From assembly GCA_038030265.1 (NCBI GenBank), contig CM075937.1, positions 24,904,198 to 24,968,197 of the forward strand: a DNA stretch of 64,000 nucleotides, given 5' to 3'. Shown here one piece after another: positions 42,745-54,936 of this stretch (position 1 is the stretch's first letter; each line of letters opens with the position of its first letter). A program made the translations under genes and the position numbers. Source of the DNA: Corythucha ciliata. Taxonomy: Eukaryota > Arthropoda > Insecta > Hemiptera > Tingidae. The notes beneath the pieces were generated by a model, which saw only the letters and a program-made list of their open reading frames with translations, was not told where the DNA came from and searched no databases.

Positions 42745-45081
42745 ATGAGCGACTACAAAGGATGCTACAAAACATGTTTTGTGCCAATGTGCAGAAGTAC
42801 AACTGTGAAAACACCAGAAAAGTGGTTCGTTTCTGTGCCTCGAGAAGAGAAAATTAGGCATAAATGGTTCACCGCGGCAAGAAGGGAATTTCATTTGCCT
42901 CTTCCAAAAACCGCGTATTACTGTTGCGAAGATCATTTTAACGTACGTATTATTCTTCAAAGATTCATCAATTAAGTCTTACGAATGCCAAGTTCTTACT
43001 CGGTAAATTCTTATAAACATAGACTGTCAATGAATGTATAAAGGCTCGTTTACACTGAACGCGCATTGTTCGCGAACGTTTGCAAACTCGTTTACATACA
43101 TTTTGTCACAAACACTTGTCACATGTAAATAAACAATGTTTGCGAACAATGCGTGGCGCGAAAAGTGTTTCCACTGCACGCGCTTCGTGTTTGAAAACAT
43201 TGTTCGCGAGCAATGCGCGTTCAGTGGAAACGATGCTTGAATGCTCACGGCCACGAATATGAGTATTTTGATTCCGACGAAAAATAAGTTTTGAATTAGC
43301 TATTCACTTGGCCTTAGTGATGACATGTATTGGGATCCGAGTTAATAATGCATGTACCTTTTGCGCAGAAAGAAACAGACTTGGAAAACTTCCGTTCAGT
43401 CGAATTTTTTCGAAATCATCGCAGAACTCGTTTGGAGCTTTGTAAAGACGTTGTTCCACACAAATTTGAGTGTCAGTTGGGGCGTCAAGTAACAGGTACT
43501 GCCATAAACTAATTTGCGTGGACCCGTTCACAAATCGTTTGATACGTTGTGTCTGTGGAGTCGGTCCAACTAAACGCACAGCATACCATACGTACGGATT
43601 GTGGTCGGGGTTTAAATGTCATCCGTGTTGTGTAATGAGACGTCGCAATGTTTAGCAAAGTCTGGACGAAAATCAGTACTGGAAAAACTTGAAAGAAAGA
43701 AAATCGTTGAAGAGCTACTGGCATGTAACTCAGCAGTTACAGTAGAAAGCAGAAATGATTCTGATCGTGAACTAGGGCTTGAGACTACTGAGCCTCTTAC
43801 TGTCCCCGACGAGGCAATAGATGAAGCAACTGGCTGTAGTGGCGTTTCAATTGGTTTGTAATTCAACGAGCTTGCGTGAACTCATGCTATTTCAAGGGTC
43901 GAAATTTACGGGCTTCGTCCACTGTGTTAGGTTTACAATGCTGCCCAGAAGTGACTCACGTGGGGATCCAAAGCGTTCTGAGACCATCTTTTCGAAGCAA
44001 ACCAGTCCAGGTAGCTCCTGCCACAGCGTCAGTTCTCACTTCACCAATAAAACGAATGTCGGATGCAGAGTTGCCATCGACAACGAAGAGGATGCGCCTT
44101 CAAAGCTTGACCGAAGAAGAAAGTGACCAGATCACGACGTCATCAGTGTATACTGTGACTTCAGCGTCTCAGGATGACTCAAATAGCAACGAGCTGTATG
44201 AGGCTTACGTCGGTACGGAGATGTTGAAGGAAGCTAGCCTCCGCATCACAACTTTTTATTTAGAGAATCGGCCGAAGCTTTACTTGGGTATACCACCCCA
44301 ATGTATGTTCATAATAACTTTTTTGCAGGAAAGTACTTCTTGCAGGACACGAGACATCATGCTCGTGCTTAAAAAAATTAAGTGTAATTTATCATTCTGG
44401 ATGCTGGGAGACGATTTTGGTATTTCAGAAAGTAGAGCATCATGTCTATTTGCGGCAACCTGCCCAAAAATTGCTGCATATTTATCTCAATTAGTTTATT
44501 GGCCTGCTTCAAGAAACGTTAGGATACAGCTCCCTATTCCTTTCAGGAAGAAGTACAGAAATGTTGTTTCCATTATCGATTGCCTAGAAATTCAAATAGA
44601 AAGACCTAGTAATCCTTTGCACCAAGCAATGACTTGGTCTAATTACTATCAATGTAATACTGTTAAATATTTAATTTCATGCACCCCTAGTGGATTTATA
44701 AACTTTGTATCGGACGGTTTCGGTGGAAGAGTGTCGGATTCGGAACTGACGGTAGAAAGCGGGTATCTAGGCTGTCTTCCCCATGGGAAAGACATTCTAG
44801 CTGATCGTGGATTCAAACATCTAGATTTCACGTTGAGTAAACAAAATTGCAAACTAATAAGACCCCCCTCGGTTGCCAAAGGGAAAAAATTGACAAAACT
44901 TCAAGTAACTGAAGGCAGAAGCATTGCGAGTTTAAGAGTGCATGTGGAAAGAGTAATAGGTAGGATAAGGGAATATAGAATAGTTTTACCTCACAGTACT
45001 GTGGACAATAAATTGATTGGTTTTTTGGATTGCATAATGGCGATTATTGCCGGTTTGGTAAATGTACAAAGCTTGCTTTAA
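42745..45081 (+). CDS. ISL2EU-type transposase: THAP + HTH + DDE, multi-exon
   Basis: Exon 1 42745-42942 encodes a THAP C2CH zinc finger (CYKTCFVPMC, W of KHKW-type RHKWF, CCEDHF) and ends at GTACGT. Exon 2 starts 43371 (KETDLENF ... VVPHKFECQ) and ends near 43489-43495. A third open part (about 43655-43855) is acidic and Lys-rich. The last frame 43876-45081 has the HTH_Tnp_4 helix (FGISESRASCLFAATCPKIA) and the DDE core: Asp in VSIIDCLEIQ, Asp in ILADRGF, Glu in HVERVIGRIRE. No stop within the last 1.2 kb. Middle junctions are uncertain. It is convergent with the YqaJ gene, 155 bp apart. Confidence 0.78.
43042..43237. mobile_element. 196-bp MITE in THAP intron 1
   Basis: Inverted ends (CGTTTACACTGAACGCGC on the left; the right reads the same inverted with one change). 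Flanks TAA (43039-43041) and TGA (43238-43240), a Harbinger-type 3-bp site with one mismatch. Interior has CGCGAACAATGCG-type palindromes. Same family as 50436-50576 plus 55922-56097. Confidence 0.75.
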
Positions 45082-45236
45082 TGACGATTAATGAACAATA
45101 TGACATAAAAAATAAAGAAAAGGTAATGAAAATAACATAAGAAAATAAGAAACATTGGTGTTTTACAAGGGGTGTTATTAATTTTAATAATAATTACTTT
45201 GTACGTAAAATAGGAATAAGACAATAAGGCAGTAAT

Positions 45237-46846
45237 TACAGCAACTTCAAAATACACTTCCTCCAGAAATCAAGACTGTTTTCAATAAGATCCTTAAGCA
45301 GTTGTTCATCTTTTGTCACCCATTTGTGGAAAAATACGCTATCGGTTTCAAAATTGGGGCTGGCCACTATGACCAACCCATGTTTCACACCACACATTTC
45401 CATTTATAAATGGATTTGCGCCATCAATTTGGGTGCAATTACTCCATGAGCATTTATGTATGCTCCCACCGTCTTTTCTTTCGTGGGACATTTGACCTCG
45501 ACCACGAAGTCCGGGCCCAAAGCGTCCGGAGAGGCACCGAAGACGGGGACATCTGGGCGTAGGACGAAGCCTGATTCCCGCAGGCGCAATTTTAATTTTC
45601 TCGCAACAACTTTGATCACTTCTTTCTCCAGAGCTTTTCCTCTTGCCATCGCCAAGCTCATAAATTTACGAGACGCTCCTAAAATTTTATTGACTAACGC
45701 CCCGTCCTCGGTGGACCAGCGAGATGCCTCGTAAATAACTGAGGCAGTTATTCGGCCATATCTGAACAAAAGAAGAAGAAGAAGAAAAACATTTATCTAT
45801 AACATTTTTTCAAGGCAATAGGGGCGGAACCAGTTGAAAAACTGTTCACCTGAGCTCAAACCACTGCCTTGAATCACTCTGGCCTCTCGTCTCTTTTTCG
45901 GCTTCTTGGCAATTTGCAGCAGTCATAAATGATTTGCAGTATGCAAGGAAGTCGATGACTGGGCTTTCTTCATCATGTTTTATTTTAAGAGTGTGCAATG
46001 ACAAGGGGTTTATCATTTGCAGGGAAGAAAGCATATTATGAACCCCAACAGTGACGCTTTGTTGACACACAATGTCCCTGAATCCGGGGATCACTGCTGG
46101 TCTGTCAACATACCTCTTCCCTGCAATCTCCCTTAACGTCATTTTCTTGGTGTTGACAACTTCGGACAGCCTGACCTTCTTCCAATACGATTGAACAGAC
46201 GTCGGAGCCGGCTCCTCACTCCGTCGGTGTACCCAGAAAAGAAAAGCAATCGAGTGCTTGCATCCGGCTGAAACCCCGAAAATCACAAGTGGTGTGAGTA
46301 CCAATGAATTAGAAATTCATAGGCAGTTGCAGCCAAAGCAAACTGACTCGCTTGGCAAGTAAATGCTTATTGGTACTGAACTACAGAAATATCGAACAAG
46401 CTGTATGGATTACCTTCTGAGGCAGTGCAGTCTAAGCACTTCGCTTCCTTCACGGAGTCATTATTTTCGTCGACTACCAATCTCACTGAGTAGGGCTTGA
46501 GCCTAATTTTATGCTCCGGCGTCACTTTAGCGAGCATGGTGACGAGAGAGCCTTCTCTTTTTAGCTCTACCATGCCAATGCTCTCGTCTCCATATTCAGG
46601 CCTAGCCGATCTGAGAAGGCAAGAAAAAACCATGAAACGCAAGGACTAGGATGAAAATATTCATTGATTGGTAAACTCATCCTGAGAGAGAGAAACACTT
46701 GAAGGTAAACAAAAGACTTACTTCTCGAATTTCACTCCAGAAGATTCACTAGTGAAAATAGTCCTGTGAAGGAACTCGCAAACTGTCATAAAACTTAATT
46801 TAGGTAAATTTGCCGATGTCGCAATAACATATCCTTCGTGCGGCAT
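45237..46846 (-). pseudogene. YqaJ-type nuclease of the ISL2EU unit, four exons, one nonsense codon
   Basis: Exons 46846-46722, 46610-46414, 46267-45850, 45761-45237, all with GT-AG borders and matching phases. Exon 2-3 junction joins CLDCTAS to GCKHSIAFL, a SWIM-like zinc finger. Exon 3: YWKKVRLSEVVN. Exon 4 is the YqaJ/lambda-exonuclease fold: YGRITASVIYEAS, GRALE-type GKALEKEV, GASPDALGPDFVVEVKCP with the catalytic D..E.K. A TAA at 45404-45406 interrupts the frame after AQIHL; the following frame stays open to a natural stop at 45237-45239. Relatives often have Gln there, so a CAA to TAA change is likely. ISL2EU transposons carry such a second gene. Product would be ~30 aa-truncated at the nuclease end. 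Confidence 0.82.
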
Positions 46847-47049
46847 GTTTGGCTAGTTAAGTCGGAAATAATCACCTGCGTTTGACAGACAGTGACGTTG
46901 CATCCCGAGGATAACAGTACCCCAAATAAAAGTAACCTCTTTCTTATCAGCAATTTAAAACTTGTTTCTTAAATTAAATACTGCTCGGATAATTTTTTCA
47001 TATATATTTCACTATTAAATAAGCATATCACGGTGCTTTGGAAGTAATT

Positions 47050-48911
47050 TGCACTTAAAATTCGACTACCCAATAGTTCCTCATTGTTTAAGCACATTAA
47101 GCGCTGAAAAAGACACAGAATATTCTCTTTGGAAAGTTACGAAATCCATGAAGAGACCGAAAACCCATTCTCCCCCTATAGTGAAAGCCGATGGGACTTG
47201 GGCTAGGAGTAATCAAGAGAAAGCAGATTTATTTGCGAATCACTTGTTTGAAACGTTTCAGCCGTATCCGACGCAGACTACAGAGGAAATTGTTACTCAG
47301 ACGTACAAAACTGACGCGTATGAAATACATCCAGTCACGCTGAAAGAAATCAAGAGCGAAATAAAAGACAACATCAACGCTAAGAAGTCCCCTGGTTACG
47401 ACCTGATTACAGGTAAAGTAGTGAAAGAGCTCCCAGAAATAGCATTAAAGAAATTACTTCATATTATCAATGCTGCGTTCAGATTGAAGCACGTACCTTC
47501 TCAATGGAAGGTAGCTGAGGTAATAATGATCCCTAAACCAGGAAAATCACCGAATGAAACAACAGGATATCGTCCTATATCTCTTCTACCAGTCTTATCG
47601 AAATTATTCGAAAAATTGCTATTAAGAAGGCTTAAGCCAATTATAGAAAACCGAAAACTAATCCCTAATCACCAATTTGGCTTCCGGCATCACCACTCAA
47701 CGATCGACCAAGTACATCGAATAACAAATGTGATCGAAAAAGCGTTAGAAAACAAACATATTGCATCTAGCGTGTTTCTGGATGTTGCTCAAGCCTTTGA
47801 TAAGGTGTGGCACGAAGGGCTTGAGTACAAGCTACACAGGGACCTCCCTAGACAATATTATCTGCTGCTAAAGTCGTACCTGGCCAATAGACACTTCAGG
47901 GTGAAGCAAGACGACAAATACTCGGACCTAAAGACCATATCAGCGGGAGTACCTCAAGGCAGCGTTCTCGGACCAGTCCTCTACTTATTGTACACAAGGG
48001 ATCTACCTTCAAGTGACGATGTCACTATTGACACATTCGCCGATGATACAGCCATCTTGGCTGTTGGAGAAAACGTTGAGCAAGCTACAAGGAAACTGCA
48101 AACAACTGTTGACAAGGTTGTCAAGTGGACTAAAACATGGAGAGTGAAGCTAAATGAAAACAAATCAGCTCATGTGAATTTCACCAACCGCAAAATTGCC
48201 ACCCTGGACGTCAATATTAATTTGAATAAGGTTCCGTATGTTGAGTCAGTAAAATATTTAGGTGTGACACTTGACTCCAAGCTGAATTGGAAGAAGCACC
48301 TACAAAAGAAGAAAGAGGAGCTCAACATCAAGTTCAGGAGTATGTATTGGCTGATGGGAAGGAAGTCCCAATTAACTCTTCACAACAAAATTCTCATGTA
48401 TAAACAAATTCTGCGGCCTATTTGGACGTATGGAATACAGCTTTGGGGCTGTACTAAGAAAACAAATGCTAAAATAATCCAAACCTATCAAAACAAGGTG
48501 CTGCGCAGCATTGTGAACGCGCCATGGTACATGCGGAACGATGACATTCATCGCGACCTGAAAATGGATACTGTTGGCGAAACCATTGCCAAATTCGCTC
48601 GGAAGCATCAAAGACGCCTCCTCAAACATAAAAACCCAGAGATGTCGAATGTCCTGAATAATAAGAACGAACTCCGGAGACTCAAGAGAAATAAACCATC
48701 GGACCTCGTAGTGTTGTGTTGACGTTTGTAGTGCGTGTGAACCTGGTGCACTAAATTAATTATAATACAAACAAAGGATGTGACTTCTTGAATGACTATC
48801 CTAATAGTGAACTAAGTAATGAGATTTGATATTGCTAGATGAACTATGATTTTGCTTAATTTGTTCAGTTGCAATACGTCACTATATCACGGAAAAAAAA
48901 AAAAAAAAAAA
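47050..48911 (+). mobile_element. Jockey LINE, 5'-truncated, intact RT frame
   Basis: Uninterrupted frame to 48722 starting in the ORF2 linker (SLWKVTKSMKRPKTHSPP): NAKKSPGYDLITGKV, GYRPISLLPVLSKLFEKLL, SSVFLDVAQAFDKVWHEG (motif A Asp present), GVPQGSVLGPVLY, TFADDTAILA, ESVKYLGVTLDSKLNWKKH, then the C-terminal IWTYGIQLWGC block. The 3' UTR ends in 18 A at 48894-48911. A 5'-truncated but otherwise young-looking copy. The endonuclease half is missing, so it cannot move by itself. Confidence 0.88.
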
Positions 48912-48916
48912 ATGTC

Positions 48917-48976
48917 CAGTTTGTGTGGGAGCTTTGAGGTTGAGGAAAATTCGAGTAACGACTTGGCATACTAGCC
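48917..48976 (+). repeat. short dispersed repeat, inverted partner of 42134-42197
   Basis: See 42134-42197. Here it directly follows the LINE poly(A), so it belongs to the pre-insertion sequence. Confidence 0.6.
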
Positions 48977-48984
48977 ATAGTTAA

Positions 48985-49503
48985 TCATAGACTCACCTGT
49001 ACATCTTCGTTGCTTGATTGAGATGAACTAAGAGTTTTTTGAGGTTTTTTTTTTATGCCTTAGAAAAGCAAAAGCTGCATAAGCAAACCATTTGCTCTTA
49101 TACACTTCGTCAGCATTTGGAAACATTGTACAGACCTATATGATTAATCTGGTATACTGTTCTTTGTTGCTTATTTCAACTGATATAGGTCTTCGCATAA
49201 ACATTGACTGTCAAATTTTCTGGATAATAAATTGGTACAGCCAATTGTGTTTATGTTTGTACTTACCTTTCCCTGTTCCTGTTGAAGATACTTCTTTTGC
49301 TCTCTCTCGTCCGAAAGAAGAAAGCAACGAATTCAGCTTTGCTTTGACGATGTCCACAGGTGTTTCAATACTCTTGGCTATAGACTCCCAGGCATCCTCT
49401 TTTTTGAATTTGTTGAAATGGTGTTTGTGAGAGGGTTTCCAAATTTCTTCTTTTTGCTCATAGAGTGAAATTAGTCGAAGACACTTGTCGTTGTCCCACT
49501 CCA
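48985..49503 (-). pseudogene. MADF-domain gene fragment (two exons)
   Basis: Exon 49503-49268: MEWDNDKCLRLISLYEQKEE, W of EIWKPSHKHHFNKFKKEDAW, VKAKLNSLLSSFGRERAKEV, then donor GTAAGT. Second piece about 49120-48993 (DEVYKSKWFAYAAFAFLRHKK) ends at GTGAGT and has a probable slip in an A10 run. MADF proteins of this sort accompany Harbinger transposases. No transposase exon lies next to it. Confidence 0.65.
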
Positions 49504-50435
49504 TAATAAAGCACCAAAAGAGTATTACAAAAGTCACTGAAGTTTCGAATAAAGAGGATAAAACTGCCCCGCACCATGGATAAAGTCATGTGAGAAACTC
49601 CGACTCAGAGGAAAAATTGAAGCCAATGTAAGCTGCTTCTGAACTGCACAATCTTGGGAGGGCGATTACTGGATGGGCAAAAACAACGAAACAATTCCGC
49701 AATAGACTGGTTCCGAATCCAAGGGCAAGGAAGCAGTTGTCATCCTCCTGTAATTGAAAATGTCATCCAGAAGTGCTCCGGACCGCTCCTAATACTAATA
49801 GATCGTTAGACACCCACAACGTATAAGTAGCTTGAGCATCCCACTTTTATTAGCCTCACACTGACTTCACAGAAGAGAAAACAGACTACATCTAGTTATC
49901 AAGTCGCTGCCTGCCAAGAATATTCCATTTCCTGTAGGCTGACAGCGTTCGAATTTGGAGGGGGGGGGGGAGTTGAAACAAAAATTCCTGTCGGGAAAAA
50001 TGTAAAGCTAGCGTCTGCGTTTTAAAGGAGAGATAAACTAGGAACAGTAGAGTTCAAAGACCACGCATCAGTAAATAGCAGTGCCCCACGCGTCTCGACT
50101 GCATAGATTTCGTTCCGTGGACGCTGATCTTCAATTTCTATTCTAATGATAGAGATAATTCGCCCGCAAATCAATGCGTGTACCACCCAGAGGCCGAAGT
50201 TCTTGGAATGCCAGCAGAAGAACCAGCCATCTGCTTCATGAAAGAGTACTCGATATACTTCGGAAAGCCGAAGAATCTGAGTTTGTGCAAAATATCATTG
50301 TCCTGGTCTGAAGCTATCACCCTTGTCAAGGAAAAGATCATGACCACCGCTTTCCCCTCAGCTCCAATGCAGCCGAATAGCATGAGCAGGGGTGTTGTTT
50401 AGCACTGCGCCCAAAAGAATTTTGCGCTCAAGAAG
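49504..50435. other. no gene assigned
   Basis: Both strands have ~70-codon ORFs at 50171-50402, without a domain I can support. A G-homopolymer lies at 49961-49970. Confidence 0.4.
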
Positions 50436-50576
50436 CGTGTTTACAGTGGGCTCGCAACGAACGCAAATTCGGTCATTTTTAGAAAAGCATCACAAGTGGA
50501 TCAGCCCCGCGCACAAACAAACACTGTTTGCGAACAATGCGCGGCGCGCGTGAGTGTTTCCACTGGACGCGCACAT
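50436..50576. mobile_element. MITE, left part, split by the CR1-group LINE
   Basis: Contains GTTTGCGAACAATGCG and AGTGTTTCCACTGG, as in the MITE at 43042. It breaks at 50576 and resumes in register at 55922. The ACAT at 50573-50576 is repeated at 55922-55925 and is the likely LINE target duplication. Confidence 0.75.
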
Positions 50577-52578
50577 TTATTTATATTTATTTATTTATTG
50601 GCATTTACACATTCTTTCATGCAGAACAACATACTTTTTTTTTGAAAAGCTTGCCCACTCGCTATAAGTAAAGAACTTGTGCAGGGAGTGGAGTTAAACT
50701 CAGCCTATATTTAACTAAACGCTAAAAACATAATCAAACCAAATTACAAATTTAAACAAGCAGGAGTGTTTTCAGTTGATATATTTTAATACATCCAACA
50801 TCTTTTTCTTAAATTTAAGTGCTGTCGGATACTCAGCCATGCTAATCTTATTTTTAAGAAGAAAGGAGAGAGCTTGATAGTTCGCAGTACGCCTGAAAAA
50901 TTCCGTTTTGAGCCTAGGCAACCTCACGTTCCCAAATTTCGCACTCCTTGTCATCCTCTGAAGCACTACATGTTCTTCACGAACCCCTTTTTTATACAAA
51001 TGTAAGCATGATTGGAGTAGAAAGGTATTACGTACATTTAAAACCTGTAGTTCTTTAAAAACCATAACCGTATTATAAGTTCGTGGCTTCCTCAATATAA
51101 TCTTAAGTATCGTATTATGAGCAACATTAAGTGATTTTAAAGCAGTGGTAGTCACACAACCCCATCCGAGAATTCCATATTTAATTACTGAGTAGACTAA
51201 CGCATAATAGACTGTGATCAGCATCTTTCTGTCCAATACATTTCTCAGAACCCGAAATTTATAGAAGAGTCTTCTCAATCTTTTGGTAAGATTACTAACA
51301 TGCATATCAAATTTAAGTTTATCATCAATAGCTATTCCTAAGTATTTACATGATTTCCTAACTGGTAACAAGAGACAACGGGCCGAGCACGTTTCTTTTT
51401 AATTAGACAGAAATGATATCAAACGACTATTACACATATCACATTTCGATTCCTGATTATCACAGCAAGATTGACTAGAAGTATTCGGGACATTATTCTT
51501 ACAACTATGTACACACAAGGCAGTGTGATCTGACGGAAAAGTTCTATTACCTATACCAAACCTCAAAACGGTTGACTTATCAAAATTAATAGCTAAGAAG
51601 TGGCTATCAAACCACTGTTTAATAATTTGCAGTTCACGCCAAGTATTTTCAAGAAGCTTTACATAATCCTTATTCCAAAAAACAAGCGCAGTATCATCGG
51701 CAAAACCTATAATTTGGCCTTGGATCTGCAAATCCATCAATTCAGATGTATACAGTGAAAAAAGAATGGGTCCTAATACTGTTCCCTGAGGGATACCTAT
51801 ATTTACATTTATTGATGAACTTAAAGCTTTAGCAATTCTGGTTCTAATAGAACGGTCCTCCAAATAACTTCTAGACAAGTCATGAGCAGTTCCTCTTATT
51901 CCAAAATTCCTCATCTTATGTAACAATATTTGATGGTGAACACAATCAAAGGCCTTCCTTACATCTAGAAAGATTCCCAAAGCAAAGAACCCCTGGTCCA
52001 ATTTCTCTGCGACCAAAGAAGTCAGTTCATTAACAGCATGATCCGTCCCCAACCCTGCCTGAAAGCCGTACTGATTCTTCGATATTATGTCATGCTTGCT
52101 TAGGAATTCCAATAGCCTCTTTTTTATACATTTCTCAAGAGTTTGGAGAAAGACAGCGTTAGAGCTATAGGCCTGTAATTACCCAATTCACTTTTATCGC
52201 CACTTTTAAACAAGGAATGACTATGGCTTGTTTAAACCGTTCAGGGAAAACGCCTGATTCAAACACCAAGTTAAAAATATAGGATAAGGGCCTAGATATT
52301 CTAGTACCAATACGCTTGATAACAAAGTTTGAAATCAGACCTGGAAAAAACGAGCTTGAATTTTTCAACTTCGTGATGTATCCTTCAAGTTCAACATGAT
52401 CAACTGGAGACAGAAAAAATGAATTTTTAACACGAGATAGGCTCACTCTTCCTTTCAAATTATCATAACATCGATCCACTCCCTTAAAGCCCTCATTTAT
52501 GTTTTCCCCAACTTCAGAAAAGAAAGAATTAAAAGCTTCAGCTATCTTTGTTTCATCACTAACAATGTTATCTGCACC

Positions 52579-53327
52579 CAAGGTATATAGACTACAGAGG
52601 TATGCTCCTAACTTTTTAGCCAATCATAATCATTCGCGCAATGACGTCATGGGGTTAGATCCATTTAAATCAGACGGTAGGTATTTCATTAAAATATCAC
52701 CGTCAGTATTCGTTACCAGGAAGAAATCCAAGTTTTACATTTGTAAGTGACTGGAATCACTGCTAAAACTTGGGGAACAGGCCTCGACACGTGAGCGGAA
52801 CGACTTTACACGGAATGACTTTACGTTCAAAATAGTTGGGAACAAGTTTACAAAAAAAGTAGCGGCTGGAACGAGCTTTCATGCGCCCGATCAATGAAAT
52901 ATGAACATGACTTTCGGTCATAAAATAGGTGTGGGAGTATTATAATTGCAAGGTATGCTTCCTTACAATTAAACAATGAAATAATAATTCAACACTTTGA
53001 ATTACTTACCCCACCGATACGAGAGGTGATGTAAATCCAAAGAAATTCCTAACAGTAGTCTGGTTTCGGGTAAAACAATCACTATATTATTAAAAATAGG
53101 CTATAACAAAGCTATGCAAATATAGTAGGCTGGGTGAATGTGATGAACAAGGCAAAAAGAAACCAAGCAAGACTGAAAAACACAGTGACAGAAAGGGCCC
53201 ACGAGTGCGATAACATCACAATTTTATAAGAACCTCTCACCTCATCTCAAGTCTAACCCGGGTGACGTAACGGTTGCCATGGGGTAGCCCCTAGATACGA
53301 GCATACCTCTGTAGTCTATATACCTTG
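52579..53327. mobile_element. 749-bp DNA element with 9-bp TSD in LINE ORF2
   Basis: Ends CAAGGTATATAGACTACAGA inverted at 53308-53327, perfect over 29 bp, flanked by ATCTGCACC at 52570-52578 and 53328-53336. Removing it restores the LINE frame. A 9-bp duplication points to MULE- or hAT-range elements. No transposase inside. Confidence 0.9.
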
Positions 53328-53671
53328 ATCTGCACCAGTACTAATTGACTTGATTGCACTAAATGAAGGCTGAGGCTCATTTGTACATTCCCGAATAACC
53401 TACCATACCCTTTTACCATTGCCCTTGGCTTCGTGCAAAAGTTTTTGATAATACAATTTTTTAGCCATCGAAATCACACCATTTAGCCTGTTCCTGTAAT
53501 ATTTATACTCCTTCATTAAGCCAACGTCAAACGGCTCCTGTTGCACACGCTTTCTTAATTTTTCTCTTATGATGGAATCCACCTCCTTATATCGGTTGTC
53601 CCTCTGCGAATGCTCCTCTTCAAACTTTTGGAACTAACTACAACCAATTACTTTAGCAGTCTCTTTTAATT

Positions 53672-53714
53672 GTCGAATGCATTTCGGGCACAACTGTGAC
53701 CCCTCATCAGCAAC
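53672..53714 (-). ncRNA. hammerhead-ribozyme-like motif in the left arm
   Basis: Exact mirror of 53759-53801, read on the minus strand, i.e. the LINE's sense strand. Confidence 0.7.
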
Positions 53715-53758
53715 TGACACCTTCTACTGAGTTGCGTTACTTGCAGTAGAAGGTGTCA

Positions 53759-53801
53759 GTTGCTGATGAGGGGTCACAGTTGTGCCCGAAATGCATTCGA
53801 C
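53759..53801 (+). ncRNA. hammerhead-ribozyme-like motif in the right arm
   Basis: Helix I GTTG/CGAC (one G-U), core CTGATGA, stem II GGG(GT)CAC-AGTT-GTGCCC in effect, GAAA, A-TGCA-T minimal helix III, T at the cleavage position. Canonical core and same layout as the motifs at 25657 and 41965. Confidence 0.7.
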
Positions 53802-54936
53802 AATTAAAAGAGACTGCTAAAGTAATTGGTTGTAGTTAGTTCCAAAAATTTGGAGAGGAGAATTTTTCTCTTTTTCTAATTGCTACAACAATCCCCGCTG
53901 TACACCAAAATTTGAGTTTTGCTAACCTATGGCTTACTTTGTTTTAATCTCTTTAACACTCGCTTTAACAATGGAATTTAGCTTCTCAATAAAGAACTCA
54001 ATGACATCATTTACCCCAGAATTAATTTTGTACATCTCCTCCCAATCCTCTTGCTGAAGTAAAATATCCAGTAAACAATAGTCAATGTCCACAGCATCTT
54101 TTAATGAACTTTTCTCGGTACAGTTATCCTTGCTACTCACACTTTCCTCACTCAAAGCGATTCCTGCATACGTTTGATAATGGTCTGTGAGATCCGAATT
54201 GTAGACTACCCCCTTACATCTACAGTCTTTAACTCCTTTGACAAAAATATGGTCAATACATGACCTCGAATTACTAGCCACTCGCGTATGTTCATTAATT
54301 AGGGAGAAGAAACCATTAGTGGCCATAATATTTAAGTAATCGCTAGAGTTACAATTATCTTTAAGGATATCTATATTCAAATCCCCGACAAATATTGCCA
54401 TTTTATAATTTTGTTTAATTCTAAGAAAAGCATCCAAACTACTAAAAAATAATTGTGGATTCCTATCAGGCAATCTGTAAATTGAAGTAAGTAATATCTT
54501 CGATCCATAGGCTTTAATGAGCAGAGAGACTGAGTTACATTCATCAATGGCGTCCAATTCCACATTAACCACATCAATATTATTTCGTACAAAAACTGTC
54601 ACGCCTTCTGCCTTGTTTATGTTCTTTAAATTATAAAAGCCATTATAATTTTCCAATATAAAATTATGCAGGTCCTTATTCCATGTTTCCGTGAGAATAA
54701 TAATATCTAAGGTGAACGTTAGGGAAAAGATAAACGCTTTTAAACAGTCAAAGTTCCTTTTAATACTTCTAATATTACAACACATTAGATTCAGTTCTCC
54801 TTCACAATTAAATTTACTTTCTAGAACATCTAAATCCTGTACATTGAAAGTCTTGAATTTGATTTCCTCATCTTAAAAACTATTAACGTTAACAATCATG
54901 ATTAATTTTATTATTTGTATCTGTTTGCCTAATCCT

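Larger units (their letters stand above)
53630..53843. repeat. perfect 99-bp palindrome with 16-bp spacer
   Basis: 53630-53728 and 53745-53843 are exact reverse complements. The homology extends imperfectly ~25 bp beyond each side. It interrupts LINE ORF2 between endonuclease and linker. Each arm contains a hammerhead-like motif. It may be a foldback insertion, or an assembly or replication artefact. Confidence 0.95.
50772..54872 (-). pseudogene. LINE ORF2: APE endonuclease and reverse transcriptase, frame-broken
   Basis: Endonuclease 54872-53934: NLMCCNIRSIKRNFDCL, IIILTETW (catalytic Glu), AIFVGDLNIDIL, SCIDHIFVKGV, DLTDHY. Linker 53582-53400. RT 52623-51399: motif A LGIFLDVRKAFDCVHH, IPQGTVLGPILF, IIGFADDTALVF, with slips near 52140 and 51385. 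C-terminus 51371-50772 (CKYLGIAIDDKLKF). Catalytic residues of both enzymes remain. The palindromic insertion separates endonuclease from linker and the 749-bp DNA element separates linker from RT. Confidence 0.82.

Noticed and set aside
50171..50402. ORFs on both strands, one with a faint GCIGAEGK motif like the Harbinger D1 block
   Set aside because: The Asp is missing and neither flank continues the homology.
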